The notes beneath the pieces are model-generated. The model was not told where the DNA came from. It worked only from the letters and a program-made list of their open reading frames with translations, and ran no database searches. The position numbers were made by a program, and so were the translations under genes. Source: SURF-13 sp041695325 (GTDB lineage Bacteria > Pseudomonadota > Gammaproteobacteria > SURF-13). Taken from it: a stretch of 64,000 nt of DNA. The stretch is from NCBI GenBank assembly GCA_041695325.1, contig JBGFRC010000019.1:5452-69451 (forward strand), read 5' to 3'. Position 1 is the stretch's first letter. Every line of letters begins with the position of its first letter. This document shows, in pieces, positions 58,384 through 64,000 of the stretch.

Positions 58384-60036
58384 ATGAAAGCGCCACGCCA
58401 GGTGCTGCGCCTGCTGCACATCAACGTCGTGCTGGTGCGGCACGGGCTGGATGAGCTGATCCTGGCCACGCACTTGTTCCGTCCGCTGCGTTACCTGGTG
58501 TATTTCCTGCCCTGGTACTGGCTGCGCGGCAAACGCGCGCCGCGCGGTGAACGCATCCGTCTGGCACTGGAAGAGCTGGGGCCGATCTTCGTCAAGTTCG
58601 GGCAACTGCTTTCCACCCGCCCCGACCTGCTGCCGGACGACGTCGCCGCGGAGCTTGCCCTGTTGCAGGATCGCGTCACGCCGTTTCCGGGTGAACAGGC
58701 GCAGCGCATCATCGAGCAGGCCTACGGCAAGCCCGTGGCGCAGGTATTTCAGGAGTTCGACCCCACGCCGCTCGCCGCCGCGTCCATCGCCCAGGTGCAC
58801 GCGGCGCGCCTGTTTGACGGCAGGCAAGTCATCGCCAAGGTGCTGCGTCCCGGCGTGGAAAAGGACATCCGGCGCGATCTGGACCTGCTGTATTTCATCG
58901 CCGGACTCGCCGAGCGCTACTGGCCGGAGGCGAGACGCCTGCGCCCGCGCGAGGTGGTGGCGGAGTTTGATAAAACCCTGCACGACGAGCTGGACCTGCT
59001 GCGCGAGGCGGGCAACGCCAGTCAGCTGCGGCGCAACTTCGCGGGTTCTGATCTCTTGTACGTGCCGGAAATCATCTGGCCGCTCACGCACCGCAACGTG
59101 ATGGTGATGGAGCGCATCTTCGCCACGCCGATCAGCAACGTGGACGCGCTCATCGAGCAAGGCGTCAATCTCAAAACACTTTCCGAGCGCGGCGTGGAAA
59201 TCTTTTTCACCCAGGTGTTCCGACACAATTTCTTTCACGCCGACATGCACCCCGGCAACATCTTTGTCGCCAGGGACGGGCGCTACATGGCGGTGGATTT
59301 CGGCATCATGGGCACGCTGGATGAACGCGATCAGCGCTATCTGGCGGAAAACTTCATGGCCTTCTTCAACCGCGACTACAAGCGCGTGGCGCAGGCGCAC
59401 GTGGAGGCGGGCTGGGTGCCGCCCGGCACGCGTGTGGATGAATTCGAGTCGGCCATCCGCAGCGTGTGCGAGCCGATCTTCGAGCGTCCGTTGAGCGAGA
59501 TTTCGTTTGGGCAGTTATTATTGCGCCTGTTTCAGACTGCGCGCCGCTTCAACATGGAAGTGCAGCCGCAGCTGGTGCTGCTGCAAAAGACGCTGCTTGC
59601 CATCGAGGGCCTGGGGCGCGAGCTGTATCCCGATCTGGACCTGTGGACCACTGCCAAGCCATTTCTGGAGCGCTGGATGAAAGAGCAGGTGGGCCTGCGC
59701 GCCATGTTCAAGGCCCTGCGCGCCAACGCCCCGCTGATAGCCGAAAGGCTTCCGCACCTGCCGCTGCTGCTGCATGAATTTCTGCGGCAATCGCGCGAGG
59801 GCAAGCTGCAGGCCGAATGGAAATCGGCCGAGCTGGAAAAACTGCGCGCGGAAATCAAGCGCGCCAATCAGCGCACCTACGCCGTGGTCGCGGGCGCCGC
59901 CCTGATCGTGAGCGCCGCCGTCGTCAAAGGCGCGAGCGCGTTCGAGTCCCCTGCCTTCTGGAACATCCCGATGTTAAGCTGGCTATTGGGCGGGATAGGC
60001 GCGCTGATTCTGATCGCGCGCTGGCCGCGCGCTTGA
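58384..60036 (+). CDS. ubiB: Ubiquinone biosynthesis regulatory kinase-like protein UbiB
   Basis: A 550-residue ABC1/ADCK protein with atypical kinase fold required for early ubiquinone steps. It has the KxGQ motif (GPIFVKFGQLLSTRPDLLPDDVAAELALLQDRVTPF), the Ala-rich nucleotide loop (PLAAASIAQVHAARLF), the catalytic-loop region FHADMHPGNIFV and AVDFGIMGTLDERD. Two C-terminal membrane segments (TYAVVAGAALIVSAAVVKG and MLSWLLGGIGALILIA) anchor it. The ATG at 58384 follows the ubiJ stop directly. Confidence 0.96.
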   Translation: MKAPRQVLRLLHINVVLVRHGLDELILATHLFRPLRYLVYFLPWYWLRGKRAPRGERIRLALEELGPIFVKFGQLLSTRPDLLPDDVAAELALLQDRVTPFPGEQAQRIIEQAYGKPVAQVFQEFDPTPLAAASIAQVHAARLFDGRQVIAKVLRPGVEKDIRRDLDLLYFIAGLAERYWPEARRLRPREVVAEFDKTLHDELDLLREAGNASQLRRNFAGSDLLYVPEIIWPLTHRNVMVMERIFATPISNVDALIEQGVNLKTLSERGVEIFFTQVFRHNFFHADMHPGNIFVARDGRYMAVDFGIMGTLDERDQRYLAENFMAFFNRDYKRVAQAHVEAGWVPPGTRVDEFESAIRSVCEPIFERPLSEISFGQLLLRLFQTARRFNMEVQPQLVLLQKTLLAIEGLGRELYPDLDLWTTAKPFLERWMKEQVGLRAMFKALRANAPLIAERLPHLPLLLHEFLRQSREGKLQAEWKSAELEKLRAEIKRANQRTYAVVAGAALIVSAAVVKGASAFESPAFWNIPMLSWLLGGIGALILIARWPRA

Positions 60037-60043
60037 CACAAAC

Positions 60044-60652
60044 TCACGCGGAGCGTGGCTCCCGCTGCAAGCCCGCCTCCACCTGCGCGCGCTTTTCCTT
60101 GCCGGCCAGCGTTTCGATCAGTTCCAGCGCGAAATCCATCGCCGTGCCGGGGCCTCTGGAGGTGATGACCTTGCCGTCTTTTACCACGGGTTGATCCTGG
60201 AGTACGGCGCCGGTATGGATGAGCTTTTCCAGCACGCCAGGAAAGCTCGTCGCGCGCTTGCCCTTTAGAATGCCTGCATGAGCGAGCACGGCGGGGGCGG
60301 CGCAGATGGCGGCGGTGAACTTGCCGCTGTCGGCCATTTTCCTGAGCAAGGCGTGGACGCGCGGGTCGCGGTTGAGGTTGTCGCTGCCCGGCTGGCCGCC
60401 CGGCAGCACCACCATGTCGTAATCCTGCTTCAGCGCCTCATCCAGCGTGGCGTCGGGCACCAGCACCGTGCCGCGGCTGGCACGCACTGGCCCGGCTTCA
60501 AGCCCGGCCGTCACCACGGTGACGTCCGCGCGGCGCAGGAGGTCTATGACAGTGACCGCCTCCAGCTCCTCGCAGCCTTGCGCCAAAGGCACGAGTACGG
60601 CTGGCCGAATAAATTCGGCGCTAGCGGCGCCGCTTGCTGCTGTATGTATCAA
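60044..60652 (-). CDS. DJ-1/PfpI family protein (YajL-like)
   Basis: A 202-residue DJ-1 protein with the elbow cysteine in FTAAICAAPAVLAHAGIL, the acidic partner in LAQGCEELEAVTVIDLLRRA and the C-terminal VVKDGKVITSRGPGTAMDFALELIETLAG. Members act as chaperone or deglycase-like proteins; the exact activity is disputed. It begins 4 nt inside the ctpA end (ATGA). It is convergent with ubiB. Confidence 0.9.
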   Translation of the reverse strand: MIHTAASGAASAEFIRPAVLVPLAQGCEELEAVTVIDLLRRADVTVVTAGLEAGPVRASRGTVLVPDATLDEALKQDYDMVVLPGGQPGSDNLNRDPRVHALLRKMADSGKFTAAICAAPAVLAHAGILKGKRATSFPGVLEKLIHTGAVLQDQPVVKDGKVITSRGPGTAMDFALELIETLAGKEKRAQVEAGLQREPRSA

Positions 60653-61968
60653 CTCCGCCCCTGCAAGATGGCCAAACCCTTGAGCAGGTTGAGCGCTTCA
60701 TTAAGCTGATAATCGGAGCTGATGAGCGGCTCTTTCGCCGCTTCCGCGGCGGACGGCGCGGCGCCGGGCTTATCGCCGTTGGGCTGGCCATTGCTCAAGT
60801 GGCGCTTCAGGTCCGCCTCCTTAAGGGGTTCCAGGCTGGATTTTTCCGCCACCGTCAGCTTGACATTGTCGAGTATCACATCGGGCACGATGCCTTCCGC
60901 CTGGATGGAGCGCCCGTTCGGCGTGTAATAACGCGCCGTGGTCAGCTTGAGCGCGGTGCCGCTGGTCATGGGCAGGATGGTTTGCACCGAGCCCTTGCCG
61001 AAGGTCTTGCCGCCCATCACCACCGCGCGCCTGTGATCCTGCAGCGCGCCCGCCACGATCTCCGAGGCCGAGGCCGAGCCGCTGTTCACTAGCACCACCA
61101 GCGGCGCGCCTTTCAACACGTCATCCGAGGTGGCGCTGTACTTGAGCTGCGAACCCTTGATACGGCCTTCAGTGTACACGATCAGACCGCTCTCCAGAAA
61201 CGCATCGCTCACCGCGACCGCGGCGTTCAGCACGCCGCCCGGATTGTTGCGCAGGTCCAGCACCATGCCTTTGAGCTCGCCGCCGTTTTCCTGACGCAGC
61301 TTTTTCACCGCCTCAACCAGGTTGTCCCCGGTCTGCGATTGAAACTGCGACACGCGCAGATAGCCGAATCCGGGCTCCAGGGTTTGCGCCTTGACGCTCT
61401 TCACCTTGATGATCGCGCGCGTGAGCGTGATCTTGAGCGGCTTTTCCTCGCCCTTGCGGATGACCGTAAGGGTAATGCTGGTGCCCGCCGGGCCGCGCAT
61501 CAGCTTCACCGCCTCGTTGAGCGGCATGCCCTGCACCGGAGTGTCGTCGAGGCGGATGATGAGATCGCCCGCCTGCATTCCACCGCGGCTGGCGGGGGTG
61601 TCGTCTATCGGCGCGATGACCTTGACGAAGCCGTCTTCCATGCCGACCTCCAGCCCCAGCCCGCCGAATTCACCGGTGGTGCCTGCCTGCAGGTCCTTGA
61701 ATTCCTCGGCGTCGAGATAGCTGGAGTGTGGATCGAGACCGGACAGCATGCCGCGAACGGCGTTCTCCAGCAGCGCCTTGTCTTCCACCGGCTCCACGTA
61801 ATCGCTTTTGATCTTGCCGAAGATCTCGGTGAAGGTGCGCAGCTCATCGAGCGGCAGCGCGGAACGCCCCTCCTCGCGCTGCGCGAATACGCCGGCGGCG
61901 AGGCTCAGGGAAACACCCAGCGCGGTGCCGAGCAACAGGACTGGCAAATTACGGGTTGTGAATTTCAT
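60649..61968 (-). CDS. ctpA: S41 carboxy-terminal processing peptidase
   Basis: A 439-residue periplasmic serine protease with a signal/anchor (LPVLLLGTALGVSLSLAAGVFA), a PDZ domain (GEFGGLGLEVGMEDGFVKVIAPIDDTPASRGGMQAGDLII) and the S41 catalytic core with Ser in VNSGSASASEIVAGALQD and Lys in GGKTFGKGSVQTI. The C-terminus is Ala/Glu-rich. The ATG at 61968 fits a normal signal; a start 4 codons earlier is possible. It follows envC, a common order. Confidence 0.93.
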   Translation of the reverse strand: MKFTTRNLPVLLLGTALGVSLSLAAGVFAQREEGRSALPLDELRTFTEIFGKIKSDYVEPVEDKALLENAVRGMLSGLDPHSSYLDAEEFKDLQAGTTGEFGGLGLEVGMEDGFVKVIAPIDDTPASRGGMQAGDLIIRLDDTPVQGMPLNEAVKLMRGPAGTSITLTVIRKGEEKPLKITLTRAIIKVKSVKAQTLEPGFGYLRVSQFQSQTGDNLVEAVKKLRQENGGELKGMVLDLRNNPGGVLNAAVAVSDAFLESGLIVYTEGRIKGSQLKYSATSDDVLKGAPLVVLVNSGSASASEIVAGALQDHRRAVVMGGKTFGKGSVQTILPMTSGTALKLTTARYYTPNGRSIQAEGIVPDVILDNVKLTVAEKSSLEPLKEADLKRHLSNGQPNGDKPGAAPSAAEAAKEPLISSDYQLNEALNLLKGLAILQGRS

Positions 61969-62046
61969 TAACGGCTCCATGATAAGTGGCGAGTTTTAAC
62001 AATCGCCGGCATAAGTTTCTATATTAATCGGGTTCATGACATTTGA

Positions 62047-63228
62047 CTACCGCGCGCACCACAGCGCCGGGTCGCGCGGCTCGCCCTGCTCGCGCACTTC
62101 AAAATACAGCGCGGGTCTGTCGCGCCCGCCGCTTGCGCCCACACCGGCGATGACCTCGCCCGCCTCCACCCAGTCGCCGGCCTCCTTATAAAGCGCCTGG
62201 TTGTGGCCGTACAGCGTCATGTAGCCGCCGCCGTGATCTATCACCACAAGCTGTCCCAAGCCGCGCAGCCAGCCGCTGAACGCCACGCGTCCGCGCGACA
62301 CGGCGCTCACCTCATGGCCTTCCGGCGCCTCGATCAGCACCCCCTGCCATTTGAGCCGGCCCTCCAGGCGCTCGCTGCCGTAGCGCGCGCGGATTTGCCC
62401 CTGCACCGGCCAATGCAGCTTGCCCTTGAGCGCGGCAAACGGCGCATCCGCCGACTCGCCCGGAATGCGCGCGAGCTCGTGCTCCAGTCTGCGCAGCAAT
62501 TCCGTCAACTGCTTCTCATCCTCCATGGCGCGTTCCAGCTCGTCGCTGCGGGTGCGGATCTCGCTGTTGAGCCTGGCCAGCACCTCGGCGCGCGCCGCGC
62601 GGTTAGCCAGGTAAGCCTGGTACTCCGCCTGCTGTTGCCCGCTTAATAGCTGGAGTTGCGCGCTTTCCTCATGGATGCCGCGCGCAAGCGCCTCCAGCCT
62701 CTCCAAGCGCTCACCGGCTTCGCGCACGCGCGCGCTGCGCAGGCGGTTGAAATAACCGTAGTACACGAGGCTGCGCCCCAGCGCCGCGGGGTCTTGCTGA
62801 TTCAACAACAGCTTCAGATAAGGCTCGCGGCCCATCATGTAAGCGGCGCGAAGCTGCGCCGCCAGCGCGTTGCGCTGCGCGCCCAATTCGGCCTGCCCAC
62901 GCGCCTGCTCGCGCCGCAATGCGTCCAGCTTGCGCTCGCGCGCCTGCGAGTCGCGCTTGATCTGATGCAGGCGCTTGCCGGAAAGCGCGATCTTTTGCTC
63001 CATGTCGCGCAACTCGATGCGCAACGCGCTGCGTTCGTCTTCGGAGCGCATCAGGCTCTCGCGCAGGGACTCGATACGGGAGCGCAACCGGTCAAGATCG
63101 GCCTGCGTCGCCTTGTTTGATGCGCCGTCCGGCGCAGCGGCGGCAAGGCTCGCGCCTGCCTGTGCGTGCCCGCACGCAGACAGGCCGCACAGCCACGCGC
63201 TAACCAGCGTAAGCGCGCCCTTCCTCAA
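62047..63228 (-). CDS. envC: Murein hydrolase activator EnvC
   Basis: A 393-residue periplasmic protein with a signal peptide (ALTLVSAWLCGLSACGHAQA), a long coiled coil (about 40-250) and a C-terminal LytM (M23) domain. The zinc ligands are missing: the usual HxxxD site reads WQGVLIEAP and the HxH site reads LYFEV. It is therefore an activator, not a hydrolase, as in E. coli EnvC, which activates amidases and is itself controlled by FtsEX (both encoded here at 9218-10872). It overlaps the gpmI end by 29 nt. Confidence 0.93.
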   Translation of the reverse strand: MRKGALTLVSAWLCGLSACGHAQAGASLAAAAPDGASNKATQADLDRLRSRIESLRESLMRSEDERSALRIELRDMEQKIALSGKRLHQIKRDSQARERKLDALRREQARGQAELGAQRNALAAQLRAAYMMGREPYLKLLLNQQDPAALGRSLVYYGYFNRLRSARVREAGERLERLEALARGIHEESAQLQLLSGQQQAEYQAYLANRAARAEVLARLNSEIRTRSDELERAMEDEKQLTELLRRLEHELARIPGESADAPFAALKGKLHWPVQGQIRARYGSERLEGRLKWQGVLIEAPEGHEVSAVSRGRVAFSGWLRGLGQLVVIDHGGGYMTLYGHNQALYKEAGDWVEAGEVIAGVGASGGRDRPALYFEVREQGEPRDPALWCAR

Positions 63229-64000
63229 CCAGCGTCACCAGCGGGCGGCCCGTCATCTCAGCGGGGATGGGCAGCCCCATCAGATACAACAGCGTGGGCG
63301 CGATATCGGACAGCACACCGCCCTTGGCGATCAGCGCCGGACGCCCTACGTAAATAAACGGCACCGGATTGGTGGTGTGCGCGGTGTGCGCCTGGCCTGT
63401 GCCTTCGCCGATCATCTGCTCGGCGTTGCCATGATCGGCGGTGATGATCATCTCGCCGCCGGCGCGCCGCAAGGCCTGGTGAATTTTGCCCAGCGCGACG
63501 TCTATCGCCTCGATGGCCTTGACCGCGGCGTCGAAGTTGCCGGTGTGCCCCACCATGTCGGGATTGGCGAAGTTGCAGATGATCACGTCGTATTTGCCGC
63601 TCTCGATGGCCTTGATCAGACGCGCGCATACCTCCGGCGCGCTCATCTCCGGCTTCAGGTCATAGGTGGCCACCAGCGGCGACGGCACCAGGATGCGGTC
63701 TTCGCCCTCGAACGGCTGTTCTTCGCCGCCGTTGAAAAAAAACGTCACGTGCGCGTATTTCTCGGTCTCCGCGATGCGCAGTTGATGCAGTCCGCGCTGC
63801 GCGATATAGGCGCCGAACACGTTGTTCAGCCGCTCCGGCGGGAACGCCACCGGGATGTCGAAATCATCGCTGTACTCGGTGAGGCTCACGAACGCGCCGA
63901 GCCTGGGAATCAGCGCGCGCTGAAAGCCGCCGAAATCCGGCTCGATGAACGGGCGCGTAATCTGGCGCGCGCGGTCGGAGCGGAAGTTCATGAACACCAC
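63200..64000 (-). CDS. gpmI: 2,3-bisphosphoglycerate-independent phosphoglycerate mutase, partial (5' end outside window)
   Basis: The C-terminal 266 residues of the Mn-dependent glycolytic mutase. It includes FMNFRSDRARQITRPF, VTFFFNGGEEQPFEGEDRILVPSP, NFANPDMVGHTGNF and the metal site ITADHGNAEQM, then AHTTNPVPFIYVG. The start lies beyond the window edge. It overlaps envC by 29 nt, forming a gpmI-envC-ctpA unit typical of gammaproteobacteria. Confidence 0.95.
   Translation of the reverse strand: MVFMNFRSDRARQITRPFIEPDFGGFQRALIPRLGAFVSLTEYSDDFDIPVAFPPERLNNVFGAYIAQRGLHQLRIAETEKYAHVTFFFNGGEEQPFEGEDRILVPSPLVATYDLKPEMSAPEVCARLIKAIESGKYDVIICNFANPDMVGHTGNFDAAVKAIEAIDVALGKIHQALRRAGGEMIITADHGNAEQMIGEGTGQAHTAHTTNPVPFIYVGRPALIAKGGVLSDIAPTLLYLMGLPIPAEMTGRPLVTLVEEGRAYAG

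Noticed and set aside
1..64000. CRISPR arrays, prophage, intact transposase or integrase genes, rRNA
   Set aside because: No regularly spaced repeats, phage structural genes, recombinase motifs or rRNA sequence were found on either strand.

Overview
This is a gene-dense, high-GC chromosomal window that looks like an environmental gammaproteobacterium. The signs are the ftsY-ftsE-ftsX-rpoH block, the ubiE-ubiJ-ubiB block, a bioB-F-H-C-D operon, ntrB-ntrC, lptM-lysA, hslVU and a complete MSHA-type pilus locus. I cannot name a genus. There is no rRNA, prophage, CRISPR array or intact transposase, and a single tRNA.

Layout. 1-4319: end of a bactofilin gene, a DUF4124 gene, ntrB/ntrC with an upstream NtrC-type site, and a Sel1-repeat protein. 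4323-8186 (minus): coaD, rsmD and a catalytic/non-catalytic M16 peptidase pair. 8261-11801: ftsY, ftsE, ftsX and rpoH, the last behind a perfect CIRCE operator. 11790-16305 (minus): biotin operon with a near-consensus promoter. 16531-17950: comF and a BPSS1780-type membrane protein. 18032-35073 (minus): about 17 kb of MSHA-like type IV pilus genes from mshI to mshP, including an O-antigen-ligase-like protein, an unknown membrane protein and a minor pilin carrying a triplicated C-terminal domain. 35189-36884 (minus): trmB, thiG, thiS. 36960-44957: tRNA-Gly(CCC), sixA, then a phosphate-starvation patch (porin, phoX, phytase-like fragment, an EAL/GGDEF protein, phoB) with Pho boxes. 45327-47665 (minus): an M48 protease with a pilin-like tail and a VIT-type transporter. 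47738-54696: xseB, ispA, dxs, queD, retropepsin, glutamine amidotransferase, cold shock gene, lptM, lysA. 54763-60036: hslV, hslU, DUF971, ubiE, ubiJ, ubiB. 60044-64000 (minus): DJ-1 protein, ctpA, envC and the 3' part of gpmI.

The most unusual signal is a set of small non-coding elements built as chains of stem-loops, about 70-295 bp, with imperfect terminal inverted repeats next to a TA dinucleotide. Seven copies plus one solitary end lie in this window, and every one begins 0-27 nt after a stop codon. In ntrC, phoX, phoB, ispA and the phytase-like remnant the TA of the stop codon coincides with the element edge. Two sequence types, ending in GCAGG or AGGAACCTC, share internal hairpins. One copy sits inside the mshJ-mshK junction and displaces the MshK signal peptide. 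Other GC-rich repeat units have entered reading frames: in rsmD, at the phoB 3' end, and between the start codon and prepilin cleavage site of an msh prepilin.

Functional links: MshE keeps the tandem MshEN c-di-GMP-binding motifs, and an EAL-CBS-GGDEF protein is encoded about 14 kb away. PhoB, PhoX and probably the porin appear to form a local Pho regulon, but no phoR follows phoB.
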